Positions 1 to 13,435 of a stretch of 64,000 nt of DNA are shown here, piece by piece. The position numbers and the translations under genes are program-made. The stretch's first letter is position 1. The number at the start of each line of letters is the position of its first letter. The stretch comes from Circinella minor (Eukaryota > Mucoromycota > Mucoromycetes > Mucorales > Lichtheimiaceae), in assembly GCA_016758965.1 (NCBI GenBank), contig JAEPRB010000004.1, forward strand, positions 310,001 to 374,000. Direction: 5' to 3'. The notes below the pieces were generated by a model. The model ran no database searches. It was given only the letters and a program-made list of their open reading frames with translations, and was not told the origin of the DNA.

Positions 1-694
1 AAAAATAATATATACGTGCAGACATAGATAATTATCTACATTTTCCATTTTGGAAATTGAAGAAAAAACAGTATGTATAACACTATAAACATGATTTTGA
101 AAAGAGTTGAATTGGTTAATATGCTGTTTTGGTAATCTAAGTTATTCAATCCATTGGATACCATAACAACCAAAAAAAGAGGGGGGTATATGATTGAAAG
201 AGAAAGGGAATGATTTTCCATATTCTTTTTTCCGAAAACATGGAGATAATATAATACTGCTCGATGATTGCTTGGGTTTCGAATTTGCTTATTTCCACCG
301 GAAATCTAAAGCTAGGCTTTGTTGAATTGTAAGGTTGGGGGGTGGAAAGAAGTTATTGTGTGCTTGTACCCACCCCCGCGCATCTTTTCCCTTCCTTTTT
401 TTTTCTTTAATATTAGAGCTTTTTTTGTATACTAAGAACTTGGGATATTTTTGTGTTGTAAAAAAAAGGGTAAGATTCTGAAAGCATACTTCTGTGTATA
501 TGTGCGTGTGTAACCATACACCGCGTTAACTAACGAACAAGCTCAATGCACAGCCGGAGTTCAACAAAAACTAACTTTGATATATACTCTTTTATTCTTT
601 TATACCTTTTATATTTTTATTTTTGACGTTCATTCTCAACCAAACAACATCGCGAAATAACAATTTCATTCTGGACAAACCTCATTTGAACAAC
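1..694. other. left-edge intergenic region, no gene seen
   Basis: No open frame here has a plausible start, composition or splice structure. The stretch is AT-rich, with homopolymer runs and one C-rich patch near 370. Its right part is presumably the promoter and 5' UTR of the MedA-type gene starting at 695. I see no clear TATA box or other motif I would defend. Confidence 0.5.
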
Positions 695-3379
695 ATGAAT
701 CCTTTACATCATAGAAAAAGATATTGTAAAAGTGCTAAGGCTTTTTTACATATATAGACGACGATCGCTTCAGACTATAAGAAACGACTTAATAAGGCCG
801 GATATACGTCTTTGCGGGGCTTCAAGTCGTCATGTCACAAAGTATAACTTGCATATAAACTTGGAGATAACTAATAGAAAAATTTAATTCATTGAACACT
901 AAAAGAACAATCATATCTTATTCTTTAGATTTTGATCTGCGCCCATCAGCCCCGCAACAACCACAGCAACAGGAGCAGCCATCATCAGAAGAACAACAGC
1001 AACAACATCAATTAACCCATTCCCAACACCAGCAGCCATTACGACAATGGATAGAACAACAGCCAACAAATCGTTTCGTACCTCCACGAATACTCGAGTA
1101 TGGACCACCCGTTGGTCTAGATTCAGATACACTTCGAATTGTTCTAGGTCTCGTCGATGTCGATTTGATCCCAATGTTACGCATAGCACTCGGCTCGTGC
1201 GTCCTGCCAACGCGACAAGCGCTTGTCAACCCAACTGCCATATACGTACAATTGACAGCGGTAATTCCCAACTGGCAGATGACTCGCGTTGTTGACAGAA
1301 CCCGCGTTCCTGTTTATGTCGTTATCTGCGACCAGCAACAAGAAGTCATTGATAATTGGTTTATTGGGTACTTTACATATGACTATGCCCGAAAACGATC
1401 ATCAGCTGAGTATGGATCAACAATGACTTCCACTGGGCCTAAGCGGACCAGACGGGCTGAGTCATTGTCATCTTTACAGACAGGTAAATGTAGTGTCATA
1501 AAACAAAAAGAAAAAAATGTACATTTATAGTTAAGTGCACGTTCCGCAAAAACTCCACCTGAAAACAACATGGTTATAATGATGATCACCAGAAAAGCAT
1601 ACTAACTTGTTTTTGTAATTTTCCATTATATTTTTTTTTCTATTTTGCTGTCTTTTATTTCTAAGATCCACCAGCAGCTGCTTACATGGTACCTGCATAT
1701 CAAGGCTATCCTGCATCTGCAGGAGGGCCAGGAGGTAGTTCTTCCGGCGCATCTTCTGGTAGTTATTATGGACTACCACCATCACCTGCATCATACATGA
1801 CCCATTATCCAGCCACTTCTCACCCAACCGGGCCATCGGCTCCGATCCGATCATCGCGCGGATATTACGAAGGTAAAGAAATTCAACGTAATTAACTGTT
1901 ATTCTTTCATTTTCCTCTTTTCCCTCTTTTTTTAACTCTCATCAACAACCCTCTCCGCCTTCGCATATCATTGCTATAATTGAGCCTATCTCCGTTCTCT
2001 TTTATAATTATTTACTATTAATGCTATTATTACTATCTGGGTTTACTTGATGGGCTACTTATTGTTTTACTACTATTGTCTATACTATTATTATTCGTAA
2101 CACATAATAGGTCCGCCACCCACCGTTTCCCCTGCTCAAATGATGGGCTATCCTTACCGCGACCAGCCTCTTCCTCCATCAAGTGTATCTGGGGCCGAGT
2201 CAACATTAGGTTATTCGACCATACCACCTCCTCATACTGAACTTAGTGACGAAGAAGCTGCCGCTGCTGCTGCTGCCATGAGTCAGATGGGCCATCCACA
2301 GTCAGGTGTTCTTACCCATGCTGTAGCAGACCCATCATCAGCAACTGCTGCCGGATTACAACCTTATATGATGCAACAAATCACTCCACCGTCAATACAG
2401 TCTCAACAACAGCAACAAGTACACCGCGAACATCCTAGTAGTAGTAGGCATCCACCACCGCTGCCAAGTATTTCAACCACATCCGCTAGTATGGAACATA
2501 TTGCACCAGTACCATTAGCACCTTCTAGTACCACACCATCCACTTCTCCAACAACCCAAACTTCGTCTTCTGGAGGGGGTGGAGGAGGAAGTGGAAGTGC
2601 TGGAGGAAGTCAGCCGCCAATGTACGATCCTTATGCACACATTCTCAACAAAGCTAATCTTCATGTCGAAGGCAATTTAGAAGACATGTTAGATCATTGG
2701 ACATCAGATGAATGGCAGAATCAGCGACGACTAGTTCAGTTTTGGCGCCGACAAGAAGGCAATGAAGTGATATGTAGTTTTGCCCCTATTGCTCAAAGCG
2801 AACGACCACAACAACAAAATATAATTGTTGTTTCATGTATTTATTGGCGCGAGCATAATGACTATTTTATCACATCGGTGGACTGTATTTATTTATTGGA
2901 AAGTTTGATTGGTGTACGGTTTACAGTGGAAGAGAAAAATAGGATACGGCGTAATCTAGAAGGATTTCGTCCGTTAACTGTAAGCAAGTTGCGACAAGAT
3001 AGTGCTGATTTTTTTAAGCTTATTATGGCGTTTCCAAATCCAAAACCAAGAAATATTGAAAAAGATGTAATGTATCATTTATATTTGTAAAGGGAAAAAT
3101 ACATAGGTTTTCTTTAGGCTGACTAGATTTACTGCTGCCATTTTAACCCAAATTAAATAGGTCAAAGTGTTTCCATGGCGATCTTTAGCAATGGCTCTCA
3201 AAAAAATTATTAGCAAGTATACAGCAAGCTATAGTAGCACAGCGAGCGTCAACCTTGAAACATTCGGTACGTCTTTTCCACCATCTTCTGATCCAGGCGA
3301 AGGGAGCAGTAGTAGTACGCAACAACTACCATCATCATCACAAGAACAACATCCTCCTACATCACAACAAGAATTATAG
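695..3379 (+). CDS. medA: MedA/Medusa-type (DUF7082) developmental regulator
   Basis: Five exons: 695-725, 929-1483, 1666-1872, 2111-3066, 3161-3379, giving 655 residues. The C-terminal part (about residues 437-615) carries the block typical of the fungal MedA/Acr1 family: RRLVQFWRRQEG, RFTVEEKNRIRRNLEGF, FPNPKPRNIEKD and, across the last intron, KVFPW followed by ALKKIISKYTASYSS. Known members control conidiation and morphogenesis and are thought to act in the nucleus; a role here is inferred. The N-terminus is Gln-rich, then comes an ordered-looking segment (residues about 65-165), then Pro/Ser/Ala/Gly-rich linkers. The first exon is the least certain: it gives ten residues and its donor is weak (GTAAAAG), but the phase fits exactly. 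The open frame before 929 has no ATG, so an upstream start exon is required. Confidence 0.85.
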
Positions 3380-5638
<2,259 letters not shown>

Positions 5639-6858
5639 AAACAGTTGGGAGTTCGCCCCTTTAATAATATTATTACCAATACTTTACTAATAAAAACCAC
5701 ACCTTCTTTTTTGTTATATTAAAAAATATTTACAACAAAATGTTGGGTTGATCGCGGGCTTTCATTTATGGTCTACAGTATCACACAGAAAAAAATCAGG
5801 CTCACATATCACAAAGTGTTTTTTGTGTGATCCCGAAACAAGCAATTCTATAATGAGCGATGGGAATGGAGAAAAAGACCATATTTTTCTTATATTGGAA
5901 AAAAAACATTTTGTTGTATAAATGTCCAAAATCAGCAGATGTTTTTTAAAATAAACACTCTTATGGATACTAACCATGTAAGGGATTTTGGTACCTGCTA
6001 TTATAAATAATAGTGCAACTGGTTGTAGGCTTAATTATCATGTTGTTTATTATACTGTTTATTATTGTGGAACGGGATACATTTTTATTTTTAATCGTCA
6101 CTATGCGTAAAAAAAATAGTAGTGGCATTTCTTTTTACTTTTGCATGTATGCGGCTGTGCGCTTTTCTTAAAAATTTACGTGAGAAACCAAAAGGTTTTA
6201 ATATATGAATCATCCCTCCCCCTATAATCACGCAGTAGATCATGCTAAAAGCAGAGTTAATAAGAAAATTGGAAAAACAAACAAAGACATTAGGTAAGTT
6301 GATTTAATTACCCGGACGATGTTTTCACAGACAATTTTTTTATGATTTCCAAATTTGTGGTACATGGATCGTAAAAAAAAAAAAGGTTAAATGTCAATAT
6401 CTCATGTTGTTTATCGATTTCTGGGAAGGTAATTTCGGCATATTGTTTAATAGAAAAAGATACGAATGTGGAATAAAATATAGAAAAATGATGGGTTTTC
6501 CACAAAAATTAAAAAATAACAACATCTCCGTAGCAACATCACCTACACACCTTATAAGAAAAAAGTAGCAATTGTGAAAAAAAAAACCATGGGTTCGGTC
6601 AATTCTCACCGGAGTATAGGGGAAAACAGACTACGTGTTGTTTAGGGGACTTTGGAGAACCAAAGAGAAAAGGGGTGTGCGAACTTATACACAGATATTT
6701 TTTAAAAACAGTGATCACCACTGTAGTACAGCTAAAGTTCCCCACAAAGCGAATCATGCCCAATCTTTTCATATAAAAATATCCACAATTTATTCTTTGT
6801 TTCTTTTGTTTTCTTTTTCCCGTGTGGTGGTTTCCCTAGCAACTTTTTTTTACTCATC
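5639..6858. other. intergenic, no gene seen
   Basis: About 1.2 kb between two plus-strand genes. The open frames on either strand here are short, hydrophobic or Phe/Lys-rich, and look like translations of AT-rich DNA. The last 100 bases (T/C-rich, then the ATG at 6859) probably form the promoter and leader of the sugar transporter. Confidence 0.5.
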
Positions 6859-9563
6859 ATGAAGTATATGTCATTGATAGCCACAACAGTCTCCTGTTTT
6901 GGAGGATTTTTGTTTGGTTATGATATTGGAGTTATTAGCGGTAATAGATCAATCTAAATATTATGAGCTGTACTACATGCATAACTCCAAATTATTAGTT
7001 ATCGTTGCTTATATAAAATTATATATTATACTTCATCATAAATAAAGGTGTACTTGCAATGCCGACATTCCCTGTATATTTTGGTTTTAACGAAGGAGGC
7101 CCAAACCATATTGCTCAAGTAAAAGGTACTAATAAAGGCAACCTTCTTCTATTGTCTGACTTGTATCACACCTATCTATTACATAAACACCAATATACAT
7201 TAATTATCAACGATCAAGAAATCGATTGCCTGTAGTGTTATAATATTATTTTATTAATTTCATATCCTTTCTTTTTATTCTCTCGAAATCTCTCTCATTA
7301 ACCAGGGGACGTCGTCGCCTTATTGCAAGCTGGTTGTTGCATTGGAGCTTTGCTGATCAATTTTTTTGCAGGTACGTAAATAAAATAACTTTAATTTGTT
7401 GAATGTTGCACCAAAAAATTCCTTGGACGACCGATGCATAAAAAAACTAATCACAGTTTTTTATCACACACAGATCCTTTTGGACGTAAGCTTGCCATTA
7501 TCCTTTCCTCGATCATTTTTATAGTCGGTGGTATCCTTCAAGCGGTAGCACAAAATCTACCAACAATGTTAGCAGGCAGATTTATTGCTGGGTGTAAGTT
7601 TTTGTTGTTAATATATACTGCTATAGGTATTTTTTTATCAATTAGCGTAATAATTAATCCTATCCTGATATATTTGTCTTTATTAGTGGGCGTCGGTGCC
7701 TGCTCTATGTTGGTTCCCATGTACATTGCAGAAATTGCTCCAAGAAAACTACGCGGTCGACTGGGTACTTTGTGGCAATTTTTGGTTGTACTTGGTATCA
7801 TGATGTCTTACTGGTAGGTAGAGGGCAAGAGGATCAAACTGGTTAATTTATGTGTTATTATCAAAAGCACAGAAAAAAGTTAAACAATTTTATTCTTATA
7901 TTTATATAGGGTTGACTATGGATGTGTGCGACATATCGCAGAAGGTGATAAACAATGGAGAACTGCACTTGGTATTCAAATTGTTCCTGGTGGTGTTTTG
8001 CTTATTGGCATGTTCTTCTTGCCCGAATCTCTTCGTTGGTTGGCTATTAAGTAATCACTGCTTTTTTTACATACCATGTGTCGTATTTTATTTTTATGTT
8101 TGAGCTCTTCACTTAACATAACTATTGCTGTTTTTTATTAAAAACAGGGGTCATGACGAAAAGGTGGTTAAGACGCTTTGTTTTCTTCGTAATGGTAATG
8201 AGGATGATGCAGAAATTCAAGAAGAGTTAGAAGAAATCCGTCAAGCTTCTCGAGTAGAACTTGAAAGTCGAAATAGCAAATGGACTGAGCTCTTGAAACC
8301 AAATCATTTGCGTCGACTGTTTATTGGAGTATGGTTACAAATTTTTCAACAATGGACTGGAACAAACGCTGTTGTAAGTTATTATTGTTTTTACTCCTGT
8401 TCTCATTATGAATGTATATAAAAAAAAATAAGAGAAAAATAGTGGGATAACGTAAGATATTATCGTTTGCTTTAGAATTACTATGCCCCTGACATTTTTA
8501 GATCGGTCGGTCTTACAGCAGAAAACACAGATATTTTAGCTACTGGTGTATATGGTATCGTTAAGGCGGTCTTTGTTATTGTTGCTTTTTTTATGATTGA
8601 TGGTCGCTTTGGTCGTCGAACCACTTTGATAATTGGCTCCGTTTTTATGATGACTGCATTCTTTATCTTGGCGGGTATGACGCTTGGTCTCGAACGTGAT
8701 AATGCTGGTTTCGAAGGTGAACTTACTAATGTCGATGCTAAGGGCTATGTTGCTATTGTCATGATTTATGTCTTTGCCGTTGGGTAGGCTGAAAAAATAT
8801 ATATATGACACTGTTTTATTTTTTTTTGATAACTGACCACCGATATATGTATATATTTTTTATAGTTATGAATTCTCCTGGGGGTAATAAATAAACTTCT
8901 AGTGCTTTATAATTTATCTATATTACATATCTGACACTTCATTTATATTATTATAGTCCTGTTGTTTGGGTTGTTTGCTCTGAAATTTTCCCAACCCGTA
9001 TCCGCGCCATGTGTCTGTCTGTTACTACTGGTAAGACTGATAACGTTATTCAGAAAGAAAAGAAAATTTACCAGTGTTGAAAAAGAATACCGACTAACTT
9101 CAACAAATACTTTATTAACTCTATAGCATTTAACTGGGTAAGGGGGGAAATAATAAACTTTAAATGAAGAGAACAAAGGAATAGCTTATATTCAGCATTG
9201 AAGTCAAAAGATGCTGAATTAGTATATTACATAGACTTTTTATAAATGGATTATAACTAAAATCTCTGCTGTTTCTTCTTCTAGGCTATGAATGCCACCA
9301 TTGCAAAGGTGACTCCTATAATGATGGAAAACATTACTTATGGGACTTATTTCTTCTTTGGCTGCTGTGCAATTATTATGGGAGTCTTCACCTACGTCCT
9401 GGTTCCTGAAACTCGGGGTAGATCTTTGGAGGAAATGGAAGAAGTGTTTTCTGGAAGCTTTTTGGCATACAAAGATCAATATGTCTGGCGTCCTGAGAGT
9501 AAAGCCGATAAGATTACACAAGCTGAAGAGGGCTCCAGTGATGGTGATAATGCTAAGCAGTAA
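6859..9563 (+). CDS. MFS sugar (hexose) transporter, 12 exons
   Basis: A plasma-membrane sugar porter of the major facilitator superfamily, 509 residues. Exons: 6859-6940, 7048-7125, 7306-7371, 7474-7593, 7687-7813, 7910-8050, 8148-8373, 8476-8783, 8866-8883, 8957-9030, 9127-9137, 9285-9563. Family marks: FLFGYDIGVISG in helix 1, DPFGRK in loop 2-3, PESLRWL after helix 6, DGRFGRR in loop 8-9, FSWGPVVWVVCSEIFPTRIR across helix 10, and PETRGRSLEEME after helix 12. Exons 9 and 11 are micro-exons of 18 and 11 bases. They are required because they restore FSWG and TAFNWAMN in frame. The protein begins almost directly with helix 1, so the usual cytoplasmic N-terminal tail is missing or lies in an unseen upstream exon. 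Substrate cannot be read from the sequence; glucose or another hexose is likely. Confidence 0.92.
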
Positions 9564-10942
9564 TAAAAATGATCTTATAATTATTTTATTTATTTTATTA
9601 CTATAGTCATTATTATAATTATTGTTATTACTATTATTGCTGTTATTATTATTACTATATTATTATTATTATTGTAATTATATTTCTACTTGTCATTATT
9701 ATTATTAATTTATTTAATTATATTTTTTACGAAGTATTCTTCTTTCTATCCTTTATATGGTGCTACTACATTATTTTTATTATTTTGCTATTGTAAACTA
9801 CTACCAAAATTAACTATCTTAAAATAGCAATATCGTTGTTTTTGGTTTGTTATAATATCTGGACCAATAGATTAAAGTTGATAATTGTTAATGCTACTAA
9901 AATGCTATCTAACTGTCCCATTGCAAATTAAGAACATTTGTAACATAGTTCAACAATAAGTAGTACTATGAAAACCATAGCAATTTAACTGGAGGGTTCC
10001 TTTCAGTTTACATACGATACGTTAATCTAGATTGGAATAATTGTAAATTAAAACTATTACTAATACTAAAAAGAGTTGTATTGGTAGTATAATTATGCGC
10101 TGATAACACTTCCTTTATAAACTTTCCACTCCTTTTTAATCTTCTTTTTCACTTTTGCTCAAATGACTATGAACATGTCCAAACTTCTGGTACCTAATAA
10201 CTTTATTTAAGCGTTTTCCTATTTAAATAAATAGGATTTTGTTTCAAATAGCCTGCCTTTAAGATTCTGGATTGTTTTCTGACGACTTTTATTGGGATAA
10301 TCCGCATTAATTGTTAGATTGAATGGTTTTGATATGTTTTTTTATTACTCGATCCATTGGTATCGTTGCCCGGAGAACAATCTTTCTGATTGTAATAAGA
10401 TGGAACGCTTTTATTTATTCATCCATCGCAAAGCTTAATTGTGGTAAATGAAACAGAAACAAAAAAAAAATGTTCAGTTTTTTTTTAAGTCCACAAGTTT
10501 TTCTGAGCTCCCTCAGATTATTTCTTGGAGAAAAGAACTTCAGTCTTTGTTAAACAAACTTATTATAAAAAATTGTAGAGTTGTATTGTAAATTGAACAA
10601 ATTTTTACTATAACACCAATTATCACGACTAAATAAATGCTGGTAATGGTTAAGCTATTACATATCATTCTAGAACCACATACAGTTACCAAAAAATAGT
10701 AAAAGCACCAAATGAAAGTAGTAATATTATATTAAAAAATAGGCGGTAGTAGTATGAAATAATCTACTAATTCAGAAGATACTACATTAAAAATTGTGGG
10801 GCAATGGGGATAGGAATCAAGAAATAAACAGCTTATGCAGAGCCAAATACACAATAAAATGAGAGTACAATATTGAAGCTTTTTTTCCTATATCTAGTTA
10901 TAATTATTCTTATATGAGTAAAGAAATACTGACAGGGTATTA
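9564..10942. other. intergenic between convergent genes, no gene seen
   Basis: Starts with a stretch of TTA/ATT repeats (about 9570-9720), probably the 3' UTR of the sugar transporter, and continues as AT-rich DNA. No frame longer than about 60 codons looks real. The right end abuts the stop of the minus-strand gene at 10943. Confidence 0.55.
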
Positions 10943-11967
10943 TTATGAAGTTGAGGTAGTATTATTGACTGCTGTCATGGTAACATGATGATGATGTTGT
11001 TGCTGGATTCCTGTTGTATTTCGAGCGACATCGTGCCGAACCATGGCAGGTTCAGGAACAGTAAGTAGTAAGGATGTTTGAGAGGAACAAGTTGGAGGAT
11101 ATATAATGTTGGTGCCCATACTATTTTCAAGCATCTCCGATGATGATCGAGATGGTGTGGAATATTGTTGGACCTCTTGCATGTTAGCTTCCGAATAGCT
11201 TGGTGGTGGTAAGCCTCTTGTATAGTAAATGGGTGCTACAACATTTGTAACAGCAGCCTGATAGGATGGTAAATCCTCATCTGGTTGTGTTAGTTCAATA
11301 ACTAAACATAAGCGAGCCGTTTGAAAATTGTTAGGTAATGGATCATCTGATGAAGGTCGTCGAAATGACCATATTATTTGATCCTTTTCATTGAATTCTT
11401 GTAGTGCTTGTTTTAATTCTTGTTCAAACTTTTTTTTAAAAAAAAAAAAAAAGATTCAAAGCGTCGTTAGTATGATGAAGGAAATTAATATATAATTTAT
11501 TAACTATACCTTTTTGATTCGATAAACAAGAGTAGTTCGTCTTCGACTTGTCCAAAAACTAAGAGCTGCTGGAACAATTAATAAAACAAGTGGATACCAC
11601 ATAGATATACTGGTTGAACGCGCTGCCAGGGAGAAACCAGCAGAGCATACAATGCATGTAATAATGAAGATGAACACATACGATTCTGCATGACTGGAAG
11701 GGCATTTGGTGCGTACTAATTGATTTAGTTGATCTAACCGAGAATCAAACACTTCTTTTGGTAACTACTTTTTTTGCGTTTAAATAATGTTTGATTAGGT
11801 ACATTTATATTTGGGATCGACCGTGAGGAATGCGGGGGGTGCTTTTTTTATGGAATATTTACAATATCACCTAGCGAAGTTATTTGCTCATTATCTTCAA
11901 ACCATATTCTCGGCGGTCGCCATCGCATATTTATTATACTCATATTTGTGATTATTGTTGGTGGCAT
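10943..11967 (-). CDS. unrecognised two-membrane-segment protein with PPxY motif
   Basis: Minus-strand model: exon 1 11967-11863, exon 2 11764-11510, exon 3 11428-10943, 281 residues. Exon 2 encodes two adjacent hydrophobic segments (ESYVFIFIITCIVCSAGFSL and MWYPLVLLIVPAALSFW), followed by a basic stretch (TSRRRTTLVYRIKK) and an amphipathic helix across the splice (FEQELKQALQEF). This suggests an ER or endosomal hairpin protein with both ends in the cytosol. The C-terminal tail is Ser/Thr/His/Gln-rich and contains PPPSYSEAN, whose PPSY matches the PPxY signature bound by Rsp5/Nedd4 WW domains. Family and function are not recognised. The ATG at 11967 begins the first exon that gives a consistent phase; the donor GTAAATATT at 11862 is preferred because the alternative donor 8 bases earlier breaks the frame. 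Confidence 0.65.
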
Positions 11968-13435
11968 ATTTATATGATAGATTGGCAAGTACTTGAAATG
12001 GGTATGAATATCTTTTACACAAACAAAAAGAATATAAAGTAAGAAAAAAAAAGAAAGAGAGAGAAAAAACGGATTACAATCTCTCTCTTTCTTTTTTTCT
12101 TTCCTTAGTTTAAATTTGCAGGGTCAAACGAAACATGAGAGAGAGAGAGAGAAAAGGAGGGATACTGGTGTGTTCACAGGTTAAAGGGGCGGTTTGTGTA
12201 ATGTATAGCTGATTTATGTCGTTTTGGGCCTATTACCTCTAGATATATATATCATGAAGTTTTGAAAAAGGGGCTGGAGGAAAAGTAACTGCTTAGGTCA
12301 TATATATATATATATATCATATAAGCCTATATAAAAAAAAATGCATAGCTAAGATAAAAAGAGCAGCTTTCTTACTGACTTTGTAAAACTGTAACGTGTA
12401 ATAAATATAATATAAAAGTAAACACTACCGCTACATTTAGGAGTTTTTAAAAATTTGAATAGCAGAATAATATTCTTTCTTCGTTTTTGCATGTTTTGAT
12501 TTGTAACACAGAATAAAAAGAGGAAGGAGAATAGATATAAAAAAAACTTGCAGCTTTTGGAAAGTTGTTTACAAGGATATTGACAGATATATAATGTTTA
12601 TACCATGATGAAAATGTTATTTTTCAAGGAGTTTGAAAAAGAGATATTTTACAGATGTATAGACCTGTGCTGTTTTCTCTTTAATTTCATTTTGTTTCTG
12701 CCACAAACTTTTAGCAAATAACAAATAACAAAAAGTAACACCTCTGTTAGATTATATTATGAACTACTTGTACATAACAGCGACACTAACTCTGCGCTTC
12801 GACGAACAGCATTAGTAAATAATGATAATCAAATCCAGCCAGCAAGAAAAAAAAGAAACTTTAAAATTAAACTTTTTTTCAAGAAATAACGGAGGATAAG
12901 AGTATTTTTGGCAGTTTATAAGGAATTTTTTTATTTGGGTAAAAAAAAAACGCCACACAAATACATGAAAAGCGAACCAGTTTACAACTGGTAATAACAA
13001 TATCGATTACTATCATAGACAAGCAGAAACCCAGTTCTAAGAATCTTAATCGTTCCAGAAGGAACAATTTTTTTTTTGTCTTTGTCCTTTATGAAATAAC
13101 CTATTGTCCTACCTTTATTCAAATAAATTGGGAGAAAGAAGATCTATAATTGCGAGTTTTTTATTAAACCCTTTTTCTTTTTGGCTCTTCTTTTTTTAAG
13201 ACTGAAAAAAACATAAGTATAAAAAAATATTCGTCATGTTAGCGAATATAAAAGAGATGATCCTTAACATTCGTTTTTTTTACACTATAATTGTACTAAC
13301 TATCAGTTAAAACTATAATTATAACAACCATTCATCATACAAAATAAAATATTTTAAATATTAAATTACTTCTGCTACTTTTATATACTTGCAAAAAAGA
13401 AAAAAATAATCACTAATAGGTAAGGTATAAACATT
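11968..13435. other. intergenic, low-complexity, no gene seen
   Basis: AT-rich region upstream of the two-membrane-segment gene and downstream of the arrestin-like gene. It contains purine/pyrimidine tracts (see the hairpin at 12042-12100), a GA tract near 12137-12155 and a TA tract near 12301-12317. No frame shows convincing coding signal. Confidence 0.5.
12042..12100. repeat. imperfect inverted repeat of A/G and C/T tracts
   Basis: An AG-rich arm (12042-12063) and a CT-rich arm (12081-12100) are near-perfect complements, separated by a 17-base loop. The arms differ only by the length of the central A/T run. It could form a stem in RNA or cruciform in DNA, but it may simply be two microsatellites in opposite orientation. 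Confidence 0.6.

Noticed and set aside
892..1530. Stand-alone 212-residue protein
   Set aside because: It starts with TTG and reads through an intron at its 3' end. Splice joins at 725/929 and 1483/1666 merge it into the MedA-type gene in perfect phase.
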